A DNA stretch of 64,000 nucleotides from assembly GCA_963608705.1 (NCBI GenBank), contig CAVDHB010000068.1:1-64000 (forward strand), in the 5' to 3' direction. This DNA is from CAVDHB01 sp963608705 (GTDB lineage Bacteria; Bacteroidota; Bacteroidia; Bacteroidales; Bacteroidaceae). The position numbers and the translations under genes were made by a program. Positions within the stretch are counted from its first letter, which is position 1, and every line of letters starts with the position of its first letter. Below are positions 34,753 through 43,379 of the stretch, one piece after another. The notes beneath the pieces were generated by a model. It did not search any database and had not been told where the DNA came from. It saw only the letters and a program-made list of their open reading frames with translations.

Positions 34753-35444
34753 TGGCTTATTTTCAGAACGAGTATTTTTTGTTGGCCTTGACTTTCTGCG
34801 TGTATTTCGTCGGAAAGCTGCTGCGGAAGAAGACGGGATGGGTGGTGATGCATCCTGTCTTGATTTCAATCATCGTGATAATCGCTTTTTTGAAACTCAC
34901 AGGGGTAGAGTATAAGACATATAATGAAGGGGGGCATTTGATAGAGTTCTGGCTTCGTCCTACGGTGGTGGCTTTGGGGGTGCCGCTTTATCAGCAACTC
35001 CATGCCATCAAGAAGCATTTCCTTCCTATATTAGTATCAGAGTTGTGTGGGTGTATTATCGGGGTGGTTTCGGTATGCGTTATCGGAAGGCTGATGGGAG
35101 CGTCTCGGGAAGTGATTATCTCACTTGCTCCTAAGTCAGTCACTACGCCAATCGCCATGGAGGTAACAAAAGCTCTGGGCGGAATTCCTTCTCTGACAGC
35201 GGCGGTGGTCGTGTGTGTAGGACTGCTGTGTGCGGTGGCCGGTTATAAGACAATGGGCTTTGCCCATGTGAAGAATCCCGTGGCTCAAGGATTGTCCATG
35301 GGGACGGCGGCGCATGCCATCGGTACAGCCACATCCATGGATGTAAGTCAGGTGCACGGCGCTTATGCCAGCCTCGGATTGACATTGAATGGTATATTCA
35401 CCTCCATATTGGCTCCGTCGATTGTACATTTAATGGGCATATAA
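34752..35444 (+). CDS. LrgB family membrane protein
   Basis: A 230-residue polytopic protein with LrgB marks: LWxRPTVVALGVPLYQQ-type segment (EFWLRPTVVALGVPLYQQLH), LAPKSVTTPIAMEVTKALGG and GTAAHAIGTATSMDV. It works with the CidA/LrgA-like partner encoded immediately upstream (overlap of one base). The two are probably an inner-membrane complex. Confidence 0.88.
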   Translation: MAYFQNEYFLLALTFCVYFVGKLLRKKTGWVVMHPVLISIIVIIAFLKLTGVEYKTYNEGGHLIEFWLRPTVVALGVPLYQQLHAIKKHFLPILVSELCGCIIGVVSVCVIGRLMGASREVIISLAPKSVTTPIAMEVTKALGGIPSLTAAVVVCVGLLCAVAGYKTMGFAHVKNPVAQGLSMGTAAHAIGTATSMDVSQVHGAYASLGLTLNGIFTSILAPSIVHLMGI

Positions 35445-35446
35445 AG

Positions 35447-35887
35447 ATGAGAAAGAAAAAAGAACCCTGGAAAGAGTGTTTCAAGCAATTCAAGGCGGCT
35501 TTCGAGAAATTGGAAGGCGAGGTTCATCTGCTCAATCATACTAAATTTGTGGATGACCGGGAATATGGCTTGTTTCAAAGTGGCGTGTGCGTGCAATACA
35601 TACGGACAATGGACATGGCCGTGTGTATGTTGAACGAGTTCATGCGTTCTTTGAAGTTGGGAAAAATGCGTAAGCCGAAGGGTGTGATAGAAAAATCCTT
35701 GCAGATTGGACTGCTCACCCACAAAAGATGGATGGATGCGTGGAATGACAGAGAAAAATTTCTTCAAATGAGCGAAAAAGAGGAGGAAAAGGTGTATCAA
35801 CGTATTGTAAGCAGATATATTCTTTTATATCAGAAACTTATAAACTCAATGGAAGAACGTATGCGTCCCACCTTATTTGGCTTCTGA
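35447..35887 (+). CDS. HI0074-like helical protein (nucleotidyltransferase substrate-binding type)
   Basis: A 146-residue helical protein starting 2 bp after the LrgB-like stop. The pattern (repeated amphipathic helices, PKGVIEKSLQIGLLTHKRWMD, then a second half with a YILLYQKLINSMEERM helix) recalls HI0074-type proteins, which partner a minimal nucleotidyltransferase in MNT/HEPN-like pairs. The partner enzyme is not here, and the RxxxxH motif of HEPN toxins is not evident, so this is a loose match. Tight spacing implies co-expression with the LrgAB-like pair. Confidence 0.4.
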   Translation: MRKKKEPWKECFKQFKAAFEKLEGEVHLLNHTKFVDDREYGLFQSGVCVQYIRTMDMAVCMLNEFMRSLKLGKMRKPKGVIEKSLQIGLLTHKRWMDAWNDREKFLQMSEKEEEKVYQRIVSRYILLYQKLINSMEERMRPTLFGF

Positions 35888-35927
35888 GAAAAAAATGATA
35901 TGTTTTTGCAATTTTCTTGCTGAAATA

Positions 35928-35959
35928 TTTGGTGGGTAACAAAAAAAGCCCTACCTTTG
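35928..35959 (+). promoter_or_regulatory. Promoter of the tRNA unit
   Basis: TTTG (35928-35931), 20 bp, TACCTTTG (35952-35959), about 72 bp before tRNA-Ser. Confidence 0.65.
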
Positions 35960-36031
35960 CACTCGCAATTCGGAACAAGGCGGTTCGCTAAAAAGAACGA
36001 CCACTTGAAATTCAGAATTTACCTGCGGATT

Positions 36032-36121
36032 GGAAGTGTGGGTGAGTGGCTGAAACCAGCAGTTTGCTAAACTGCCGTGCGGGTTACCGTACCAGGAGTT
36101 CGAATCTCCTCGCTTCCGCCA
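36032..36121 (+). tRNA. tRNA-Ser (GCU)
   Basis: The acceptor stem GGAAGTG/CGCTTCC is closed, the anticodon loop TTGCTAA gives GCU, a long variable arm typical of serine tRNA is present, and the T loop reads GTTCGAATC. CCA is encoded (36119-36121). Confidence 0.9.
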
Positions 36122-36136
36122 AGGAAACTAAACGTT

Positions 36137-36208
36137 GGCGTCTTCATCTAACGGTTAGGATACAAGATTCTCAATCTTGGCATACGAGTTCGATTCTCGT
36201 AGACGCTA
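36137..36208 (+). tRNA. tRNA-Glu (CUC)
   Basis: The anticodon loop TTCTCAA reads CUC, the D arm TCATCTAACGGTTAGGAT is typical of glutamate tRNA, and the T loop is GTTCGATTC. CCA is not encoded. The first acceptor pair is G-U rather than G-C. It lies 15 bp after tRNA-Ser and shares its promoter and terminator. Confidence 0.85.
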
Positions 36209-36210
36209 CA

Positions 36211-36253
36211 AAAAAGGGCTAATTAACTTGTCAGACAAGTAATTGGCCCTTTT
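36211..36253 (+). terminator. Terminator of the tRNA unit
   Basis: AAGGGC, AATTA and CTTGT pair with ACAAG, TAATT and GCCCTT, with T residues after it. Confidence 0.65.
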
Positions 36254-36283
36254 CTCATAAGAGCGGTTAAACAACTCAGACGC

Positions 36284-37318
36284 ATGGAACAGGACTATTA
36301 CTTCCCCGCAGAATGGGAAAGACAAGAAGGTGTGCAGCTTACATGGCCGCACGAGACGACCGACTGGCATGACATCTTGGAAGAGGCGGAACGCTGCTTC
36401 GTCCAGATGGCAAAGGAAATAGCCGGAAGGGAGGCTTTGTATATTGTAGCTCCGGATGTGACACGGGTACGGCGGAGATTGGAAGGGGCGCTGTCTGTGG
36501 AGGAGATGGATAATGTGTCTTTTTTCGCTTGTCCTACCAATGATACCTGGGCAAGAGATCATGCGTTTCTTTCTTTGTTGGAAAAGGGGACGAGGCGCAG
36601 AAAACTGCTTGACTTCCGTTTCAACGGATGGGGAATGAAGTTTGCCGCCAACGAGGACAACCAAATCAACCGCCGTCTGTATCAGAAAAGGCTACTTCTG
36701 GGCGATTATGTGAATTGCCTTGATTTTGTGTTGGAGGGAGGAGCCATAGAGAGTGACGGCAAGGGTACGCTGCTTACTACGTCCTGCTGCCTGTTAGCTC
36801 CCAATCGGAACGAACCTTTGCGGAGGGAAGAGATAGCGCGCCGGTTAAGGACGGAGTTCTACGCCTCACGAGTATTGTGGCTGGAGCATGGACATCTGGA
36901 AGGTGACGATACAGACGGTCATGTGGATACCTTGGTGCGTTTCGCTCCGAATGACACTCTTGTCTACTGCAAAGAAGAGAGCCAGGCGGATGCGCATTAT
37001 ACCGAACTGAAGGCGATGGAAGAGGAACTCACCTCTTTCCGTACGTTGGAGGGAAAGCCGTATAAACTGGTCGCCTTGCCGTTGCCTGACGCAATGTATG
37101 ATGAGGAGGGAATGCGACTGCCGGCTACCTATGCGAATTATCTTCCCATTAACGGAGCAGTGCTGGTGCCTGTCTATTCCCAGCCAGAAAAAGACGAACG
37201 GGCAAAGGCTGTGCTTCAATCCGTGTTTCCTGACCGGGAAATTATAGGAGTGGAATGCTCCGTGTTGGTACGCCAGCACGGTTCTTTGCATTGTTCCACC
37301 ATGCAATATCCTCTTTAA
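36284..37318 (+). CDS. aguA: Agmatine deiminase
   Basis: A 344-residue guanidino-modifying enzyme that turns agmatine into N-carbamoylputrescine and ammonia. Seen: PAEWERQEGVQLTWPH, NDTWARDHAF (substrate aspartates), FRFNGWGMKF, LEGGAIESDGKGTLLTT, the HxxGDDTDGHVDT box and the nucleophile C337 in GSLHCSTMQ. Its usual partner, N-carbamoylputrescine amidase (aguB), is not nearby. It follows the tRNA unit by 30 bp past the terminator. Confidence 0.92.
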   Translation: MEQDYYFPAEWERQEGVQLTWPHETTDWHDILEEAERCFVQMAKEIAGREALYIVAPDVTRVRRRLEGALSVEEMDNVSFFACPTNDTWARDHAFLSLLEKGTRRRKLLDFRFNGWGMKFAANEDNQINRRLYQKRLLLGDYVNCLDFVLEGGAIESDGKGTLLTTSCCLLAPNRNEPLRREEIARRLRTEFYASRVLWLEHGHLEGDDTDGHVDTLVRFAPNDTLVYCKEESQADAHYTELKAMEEELTSFRTLEGKPYKLVALPLPDAMYDEEGMRLPATYANYLPINGAVLVPVYSQPEKDERAKAVLQSVFPDREIIGVECSVLVRQHGSLHCSTMQYPL

Positions 37319-37329
37319 AATATAATGAT

Positions 37330-37638
37330 ATGAAAATAAGTGGATTAGCTCGTTTGAGACGTATTTGGAATCTGTTGAGACGCCACAAGTACACCATCAC
37401 CTTGGCCTATTTTGCCGCAGTGTTATTTTATTTCAGTGATAACAGCTTTTATCACCAATGGAAACAGCAGCGGGAGATAAATAGTATGAAAGAGGAGATT
37501 GAAGACTATGAGAATAAATATGTGCATGACGGGAAGCAACTGAACGATTTGGAACACGACCCTTCGGCCATCTTGAGGATAGCTCGTGAGCGGTATCTGA
37601 TGAAATCAAAGGACGAGGACATTTTTATAGTGGAATGA
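37330..37638 (+). CDS. FtsB/DivIC-type septum formation initiator
   Basis: A 102-residue single-pass protein: a basic N-terminus, one membrane helix (TITLAYFAAVLFYFSD), a coiled coil (QWKQQREINSMKEEIEDYEN) and a C-terminal ARERYLMKSKDEDIFI segment that is typical of FtsB/DivIC. It is a member of the divisome scaffold with FtsL/FtsQ. A longer frame beginning at 37255 overlaps aguA and is not needed. The next gene overlaps by 4 bp. Confidence 0.85.
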   Translation: MKISGLARLRRIWNLLRRHKYTITLAYFAAVLFYFSDNSFYHQWKQQREINSMKEEIEDYENKYVHDGKQLNDLEHDPSAILRIARERYLMKSKDEDIFIVE

Positions 37639-38045
37639 TGAGAGAACTGACAAAACTTCAGACAGTCTTGATGAATATTGGTGCGGTGCTGACATTGGCG
37701 GGTGCGACCACTTACTTGTTTTTTCATGTATGGTCGGCCTATGTGTACATCGTGGGGATTCTTCTTTTCGCCTTCATGCAGGTGCGCCAACGCTACATGG
37801 GCATGAACAAGACTTTGAGACGTTTGTTCCAAATCCGTACATACGGCACTGCCTGTCTGGTATTGTGTGCCATATTGATGTTGATGAATGGGAAATTCTA
37901 TTTTGGATGGTATTTCCGCAATGAATGGATAGCCGCCTTGGCTATTGGCTCCTTTGTACAGGTCTACACCGCATGGCGTATTCCCAATGAGTTGGAGAAA
38001 GAAAAGAAGGTTTCAGCAGGACGGAAAAGCAGTGGAAAAAGATAA
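37635..38045 (+). CDS. Four-helix membrane protein, hypothetical
   Basis: A 136-residue protein with four membrane helices and a basic C-terminus (KKVSAGRKSSGKR). It overlaps the DivIC-like gene by 4 bp (ATGA), so its synthesis is tied to a division protein. A similar gene follows divIC in other Bacteroides as I recall. Function unknown. Confidence 0.65.
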   Translation: MMRELTKLQTVLMNIGAVLTLAGATTYLFFHVWSAYVYIVGILLFAFMQVRQRYMGMNKTLRRLFQIRTYGTACLVLCAILMLMNGKFYFGWYFRNEWIAALAIGSFVQVYTAWRIPNELEKEKKVSAGRKSSGKR

Positions 38046-38130
38046 GGAATTTACGATGTGGAGGTAAGGTCGTTAGACATTATGTTCTACAGGATGATTC
38101 CTTGTGGTTTCCTTCCATGAGTGATGATAG

Positions 38131-38168
38131 AAAAGCAGGGGTTGCACCAGTCGTGCGACCCCTGCTTT
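38131..38168. terminator. Two-way terminator between convergent genes
   Basis: AAAGCAGGGGTTGCA pairs with TGCGACCCCTGCTTT, apart from a central G-C-rich mismatch, between 38045 and the acyl-CoA dehydrogenase end at 38210. Confidence 0.7.
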
Positions 38169-38209
38169 AAAATTATAATCTTTATATGCTTCTTTCTACG
38201 TTACATAGC

Positions 38210-39925
38210 TTATTCAGCTTCCTGTCGATAATAAGCCAGTTGTTCTGGGGTCAGCTGTTCGATGAATGCGGCGTGTTTCGCTATTTCAGCCTCTGCATAG
38301 TTTACGTACACGTAGGCGCTCTTTGCGAACAAGTCGCTTTGGCGAGTGGCGTCCTGTAGAAGAAGATGTGACATGATGCATACCGCCGCCATTTCCATAA
38401 GATGACGTGCGCAAAGATCATGGAACTCCGCATCTGCCGTCTCTTTCACTTTGGCGATGCAAGTCTCGAACTTGTCCGTCATTTTTTGAATACGTGCCTT
38501 CAGTCCCTCGAAGGCGGGAGCGTAATCGAATTGTTCAAACTCACGCAACGTCTTCAAGTAGGCGCCCGTGGTCACATAACGGATAGCGGCCACTGTCTGC
38601 ATTTGCGTGGTGCCTTCGTAGATGCTGGTGATACGTGCGTCGCGGTAGATGCGCTGGCAGGCGTATTCGTGCATATAGCCGGAGCCGCCGTGAATCTGGA
38701 TACTATCGTAAGCGTTCTGGTTGGCGTACTCAGAGTTCATGCCCTTGGCCAGTGGTGTGAAGCTGTCAGCCAGTTTGGAGTAGGTCTTGCATTCCTTCCG
38801 TTCCTCCGGGGTCAGTTTACGCTCACGGGCGATGTCTTCCCAGGCACGGTAGATGTCCACATAGCGGGCTGTCTGGTAGAGCAGGGCACGTCCCGCGTCG
38901 AGTTTCGCTTTCATGAGTGCCAGCATATCGTATACGGCGGGAAAACGCACAATCTCTTTGCCGAACTGCTGGCGGTCTTTGGCGTAGGCCAATGCCTCGT
39001 CGTATGCGGCCTGACTCAAGCCCACACTCTGTGCGGCTATACCCAGACGGGCACTGTTCATCAAGGCCATCACATATTTGATTAAGCCCAACCGGCGTTC
39101 TCCACACAGTTCAGCGTGTGCGTTCTTGTAGACTAACTCGCAGGTGGGAGAGCCGTGGATGCCTAATTTGTTTTCGATGCGGCGCACGTCCACTCCGCCT
39201 TGACGCTTGTCATAGATGAACATGGAGAGCCCTCGTCCGTCTTTCGTACCCTCTTCCGAACGGGCTAATACAAGATGGATGTCTGCGTCGCCGTTGGTGA
39301 TGAAGCGTTTCACACCGTTCAACAGCCAGCATCCGTCCTTTTCGGAGTAAGTCGCTTTCAGCATCACGCTCTGCAAATCACTACCCGCATCCGGCTCCGT
39401 CAAGTCCATGGACATGGTTTCACCCGCACACACACGAGGAATGAAGCGTTTCCGCTGGTCTTCGTCTCCGAACTCATACAGCGTCTCGATGCAGTCTTGC
39501 AAAGACCAGATGTTACCGAATCCCGCGTCAGCGGCAGCCACAATCTCCGCACACATCGTGTAGGGGGTGATGGGGAAGTTCAGCCCGTTATAGCGGCGGG
39601 GCATGGTCATGCCGTTCAGTCCGGCGGACACCATGGCTTTCAGGTTCTTCTCCGTGCCAGAGGCATAGGTCACTCTTCCGTCTTTGAGATGCGGTCCTTC
39701 TTCGTCCACACATTCTGCGTTCGGGGCGATGGTGTTCGCCGCAAGGTCTCCCACGATGTCCAGCACACGGTCGTAGGAATCCACGGCATCCGCAGTGTCC
39801 ACAGGCGCATAGTCGAACTTGTCTTTATCTGCGAAGTTGCGTTCCTTCAACTCCACGATTTTATCCATCAACGGATTGTGGAGGTGGAATCTCAGTTCTG
39901 GTCTGTCTGTATAGAAATTTGCCAT
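38210..39925 (-). CDS. Acyl-CoA dehydrogenase family protein
   Basis: A 571-residue FAD enzyme, longer than classic short-chain dehydrogenases (about 380) through a C-terminal extension of about 130 residues. Seen: MDLTEPDAGSDLQ, GVKRFITNGD, GLSMFIYDKR, NKLGIHGSPTCEL, QFGKEIVRFPAVYDMLA, IQIHGGSGYMHEY and YEGTTQMQ. It probably passes electrons to the EtfAB encoded upstream. Substrate unknown; a role in reducing or oxidising an acyl-CoA in anaerobic metabolism is inferred from the operon. Confidence 0.9.
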   Translation of the reverse strand: MANFYTDRPELRFHLHNPLMDKIVELKERNFADKDKFDYAPVDTADAVDSYDRVLDIVGDLAANTIAPNAECVDEEGPHLKDGRVTYASGTEKNLKAMVSAGLNGMTMPRRYNGLNFPITPYTMCAEIVAAADAGFGNIWSLQDCIETLYEFGDEDQRKRFIPRVCAGETMSMDLTEPDAGSDLQSVMLKATYSEKDGCWLLNGVKRFITNGDADIHLVLARSEEGTKDGRGLSMFIYDKRQGGVDVRRIENKLGIHGSPTCELVYKNAHAELCGERRLGLIKYVMALMNSARLGIAAQSVGLSQAAYDEALAYAKDRQQFGKEIVRFPAVYDMLALMKAKLDAGRALLYQTARYVDIYRAWEDIARERKLTPEERKECKTYSKLADSFTPLAKGMNSEYANQNAYDSIQIHGGSGYMHEYACQRIYRDARITSIYEGTTQMQTVAAIRYVTTGAYLKTLREFEQFDYAPAFEGLKARIQKMTDKFETCIAKVKETADAEFHDLCARHLMEMAAVCIMSHLLLQDATRQSDLFAKSAYVYVNYAEAEIAKHAAFIEQLTPEQLAYYRQEAE

Positions 39926-39939
39926 GAGTATAGTCTTTG

Positions 39940-40971
39940 TTATTTGCTGTTCTTTTTATAATATTTAATCATCTTGGGCAGTACATCCTCGGCTTTTCCC
40001 GTAATCACGTAGTCTGCAATAGCGTTGATGGGAGCGTCTGGGTCAGGATTGATGGAGATGACAATTCCACTTTCCTTCATGCCCGCGATATGCTGGATGG
40101 CGCCGGAGATGCCGCAAGCGATATACACTTTCGGACGCACACTGACACCCGTCTGGCCTATTTGCAAGTCGTTCTCACAGAACCCTGCGTCCACAGCGGC
40201 ACGGCTGGCACCCACCTCGGCGTGAATCTCCTCGGCCAGGTCATAGAGCAGCTTGAAGTTTTCCTTGCTTCCCATGCCATATCCTCCAGCCACGATGATT
40301 TGCGCCCCTTTCAAGTTGTTGTGAGCCGCTTCTACATGACGGTCTAATACTTTCACGGCGAACGCCTCCGGGGATAGGTAATCCTTTACCTCCTCGATAA
40401 TCACTTCTCCTTCGTAACGTGGGTTCAGTATCTCGTTTTTCATCACACCGTCACGGACGGTCGCCATTTGCGGACGATGGTCGGGATTCACGATAGTGGC
40501 CACGATGTTTCCGCCAAACGCCGGGCGAATCTGGAACAGCAAGTTCTCGTAATGTTTCTTGGTCTTCGCCTCGTCGTAGTCGCCAATCTCCAGTGCGGTG
40601 CAGTCTGCGGTCAGTCCGCTGGTCAGCGTGGAGGACACACGGGGTCCGAGGTCACGACCGATTACCGTGGCGCCCATCAGGCATATCTGCGGTTTCTCCT
40701 TACGGAAGAGATTGCACAGAATGTCCGTATGAGGCTGGGTAGTGTAGGGGAAGAGTCCCTCTGCGTCGAAGATGTGTATATAGTCCACGCCGTAAGGCAT
40801 GATGACGTTCTCTATTTTTCCCGTGATGCCGGTGCCGATGCAGATGGCTTCCAGCTTCACACCAAGTTTGTCCGCCAGTTTCCGTCCCTTGGTCAGCAGT
40901 TCGAGACTCACGTCCCTTACTTTTGTCCCTTCTATCTCGCAATATACAAATACGTTGTTCATTTTCTTCAT
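39940..40971 (-). CDS. etfA: Electron transfer flavoprotein, alpha subunit
   Basis: A 343-residue subunit. The C-terminal FAD-binding half has the segments GASRAAVDAGF, QIGQTGVSVRPKVYIACGIS and GAIQHIAGMKES. The N-terminal half is the ETF-type alpha/beta fold (GATVIGRDLGPRVSSTLTSG). The start may be the second Met (MNNVFVYCEIEG, 40962), which matches the family better. The gene lies 19 bp after etfB and 14 bp before the dehydrogenase. Confidence 0.93.
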   Translation of the reverse strand: MKKMNNVFVYCEIEGTKVRDVSLELLTKGRKLADKLGVKLEAICIGTGITGKIENVIMPYGVDYIHIFDAEGLFPYTTQPHTDILCNLFRKEKPQICLMGATVIGRDLGPRVSSTLTSGLTADCTALEIGDYDEAKTKKHYENLLFQIRPAFGGNIVATIVNPDHRPQMATVRDGVMKNEILNPRYEGEVIIEEVKDYLSPEAFAVKVLDRHVEAAHNNLKGAQIIVAGGYGMGSKENFKLLYDLAEEIHAEVGASRAAVDAGFCENDLQIGQTGVSVRPKVYIACGISGAIQHIAGMKESGIVISINPDPDAPINAIADYVITGKAEDVLPKMIKYYKKNSK

Positions 40972-40990
40972 TCTTGATTTTAGGTTACAC

Positions 40991-41866
40991 TTAGCCGATG
41001 GTGTCGTTGGCGATGAGTTCCCGCATCAGTCCTTCGATGTCCTCGTCAGAGGCGGAGAGAGTCTTGCTCTCTTTCGCCTTGAAAGAAATGTTCTTGACAG
41101 CCTTCACTTTCGTGGGTGAGCCGCTCAGTCCGCATTGAGACTTGTCCGCATTCACATCGTCCGTGTTCAGTTGGTTCAGAGTCAGGAAAGGCTTCTTCTC
41201 GTATTCCTCTGCGTAGGGCATTTGGCCGTCTTTGGGGCGTTCCATGGGGGCGGTAGCCCGTTTGTATTTCAGCACGAGTTTGGCGTTTTGCGGACGGCAG
41301 GGCGTGGCGTTTCCGTTGATGGTCAGCAAGCAGGGCAGAGGGGCTTCCACTGTCTCCACACCTCCGTCAATATGGCGGCGTACACGGATTTTCCCGTCTT
41401 TGAGCGAGAGAATCTCCTCTACATAAGTCACCTGCGGTATGCCTAACTTCTGCGCCACCTGCGGCCCCACTTGCGCCGTATCACCGTCGATGGCCTGACG
41501 GCCTCCCAAAATAAGGTCGAAGTGTCCGATTTTCTTCACGGCCATGGACAGTGCGTAAGAGGTGGCCAACGTGTCGGCGCCGGCAAAAGCGCGGTCGGAA
41601 AGAAGATACCCGTTGTCCGCACCACGGTACAGTCCTTGGCGGATAATCTCAGCCGCTCTCGGAGGCCCCATGGTCAGCATGGTCACAGTGGTGTCGGGAA
41701 ATTGGTCTTTCAGTTGGAGCGCCTGCTCCAAGGCCAAAAGGTCGTCAGGGTTGAAGATGGCTGGCAGAGCCGCGCGGTTCACGGTGCCTTGCGGAGTCAT
41801 AGCATCCTTTCCGACGTTGCGAGTGTCGGGTACTTGTTTGGCAAGTACAACAATATTCAAACTCAT
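40991..41866 (-). CDS. etfB: Electron transfer flavoprotein, beta subunit
   Basis: A 291-residue subunit beginning MSLNIVVLAKQVPDTR, with ILGGRQAIDGDTAQVGPQ and the loop VETVEAPLPCLLTING. The start at 41866 follows the family; the frame continues upstream to 41923 without a conserved sequence. First gene of etfB-etfA-dehydrogenase on the minus strand. The C-terminal part (SGSPTKVKAVKN) is the recognition-loop region. A -7-like TATCTTCG lies about 40 bp upstream. Confidence 0.93.
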   Translation of the reverse strand: MSLNIVVLAKQVPDTRNVGKDAMTPQGTVNRAALPAIFNPDDLLALEQALQLKDQFPDTTVTMLTMGPPRAAEIIRQGLYRGADNGYLLSDRAFAGADTLATSYALSMAVKKIGHFDLILGGRQAIDGDTAQVGPQVAQKLGIPQVTYVEEILSLKDGKIRVRRHIDGGVETVEAPLPCLLTINGNATPCRPQNAKLVLKYKRATAPMERPKDGQMPYAEEYEKKPFLTLNQLNTDDVNADKSQCGLSGSPTKVKAVKNISFKAKESKTLSASDEDIEGLMRELIANDTIG

Positions 41867-42017
41867 AGTTTTATATTTGGTAATTTGTGATATTCTAACC
41901 TCGCGAAGATAAGAATTTTCCATGAGAAAACCGTATGTTTTTCAAAAATATGCCAAGCGAGGAAACGCATTCACACCACTCTCTTGTCTTGCACATTGCA
42001 ATATAACGACTAAACTA

Positions 42018-42110
42018 GTAGAGACGCGATTCATCGCGTCTCCACATCCATCAACGATAATTGTATCTGTGATTGGTAAGATATTAAAACATGATGAATC
42101 GCGTCTCTAC
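42018..42110. repeat. 93-bp MITE-like element of the REP palindrome family (member 2)
   Basis: GTAGAGACGCGATTCATC (42018-42035) and GATGAATCGCGTCTCTAC (42093-42110) are perfect 18-bp inverted ends. The left end is itself part of a near-perfect palindrome (42018-42045). It abuts the stop of the minus-strand nuclease gene. Confidence 0.75.
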
Positions 42111-43145
42111 TTATTTCACCTCTTTCACTAAATAAACCAGGGTCGGAAGATGGTCGCTGTAACCGTTCATCCACACGCCCTTGGAGAAGGTACGCTTGGT
42201 ATATCCTTTGTAAGGGCCGTCATGCTGGAAGAGGAAGTCACGGGAGAATATCTCGTGGCGGAAGTATTTCAGTGTAGAGTAGTCCTTGCCCAGTAAACTC
42301 TTGGAAAGAATGATTTGGTCGAAGAGATTCCACTTCCCTCTGTATTTCAAGGTGCCTTTGCCGTCTTTTACAAGTGTGTTCCACCACGGATTGTAAAGTC
42401 CGCCGTCTTCCACCTCTTCGATTTCCTTCTTCGCACCGAGACTTTTGGCCACACTGGGTGAGAAGGGGTCGTCATTCAAGTCGCCCATGATGATGATTTT
42501 CGCTTGAGGATTCCGTTGAAGTAACGAATCCTTTACGGCTCTCACCTGTTGTCCTGCCCGTTCACGATAGTAGGACACCGCACCACGGCTTGGCCAGTGG
42601 TTTACTATTATATAAAGGTGTTCCCCGGCCAGTTCGCCTCCCACCACCAAGAAGCCACGGGTATGGCGCATGGAGTCTTTCGGCTCATACACGTATTGCA
42701 CCAGTTTGGAGTCAATCACCTTGAAGAACTTCGGGTTATAGAGCAGGGCGCAGTCGATGCCGCGTTGGTCTGGTCCCTCGATATGCACGTACTGGATGTT
42801 GCGGGCTTTCAAGGCGGGTTGCGCCACAAGGTCTTTCAGTACCCGGTCGTTCTCTACTTCCGCCAGTCCGATAGCCGCCGCGCCCATGGGCAGTTTCGGT
42901 GTGCCTATCTGTGCCAATACGGTGGACATGTTCTTCAGCTTCGCCTCATATTTCTGGGTGTTCCATTTAGAAGCTCCGTCGGGCAGGTACTCATAGTCAT
43001 TCTTCCCTTCGTCATGGATGGTGTCGAAGAGATTCTCTTGGTTGTAAAATCCCACGGCATACATCGCATACCGTTTCTGTGCGTTCAGCAGGGATGCTCC
43101 GCAGAAAAGCAGCAGGAGACATCCCCATAAAGTTGTTCGTTTCAT
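42111..43145 (-). CDS. Exported endonuclease/exonuclease/phosphatase family protein
   Basis: A 344-residue secreted protein (signal peptide ending SLLNAQ) of the EEP superfamily (DNase I/exonuclease III-like). Catalytic pieces visible: YNQENLFD, LAEVEND, DQRGIDCALLYN, VNHWPSR, MGDLNDDPFS and the C-terminal SDHLP. It should cut phosphodiester or phosphate bonds outside the cytoplasm. It is divergent from the TonB receptor locus (234 bp apart) and, like that locus, encodes an exported nuclease-type enzyme. EEP proteins can also be lipid phosphatases. Confidence 0.85.
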   Translation of the reverse strand: MKRTTLWGCLLLLFCGASLLNAQKRYAMYAVGFYNQENLFDTIHDEGKNDYEYLPDGASKWNTQKYEAKLKNMSTVLAQIGTPKLPMGAAAIGLAEVENDRVLKDLVAQPALKARNIQYVHIEGPDQRGIDCALLYNPKFFKVIDSKLVQYVYEPKDSMRHTRGFLVVGGELAGEHLYIIVNHWPSRGAVSYYRERAGQQVRAVKDSLLQRNPQAKIIIMGDLNDDPFSPSVAKSLGAKKEIEEVEDGGLYNPWWNTLVKDGKGTLKYRGKWNLFDQIILSKSLLGKDYSTLKYFRHEIFSRDFLFQHDGPYKGYTKRTFSKGVWMNGYSDHLPTLVYLVKEVK

Positions 43146-43379
43146 CTGCTGTTATTGTTTACAGATGCAAAGTTAGTTCTTTTTCAGCATACACGCATCT
43201 CTCATCTCGTAAAAATGTATGGAGGACAATTTTTTAGTAATATTATTACAACTATGTTTCATTTCTCTATTTTTTATGTCGGGAAGTTGAAATAACACAC
43301 GTTTCTTTTGGCTGTGTGAAAGGTTTGTTGTTATTTTGTGGGTGGAAAAACCTATTGAAGGAAAAAAACTATTAAGTAT

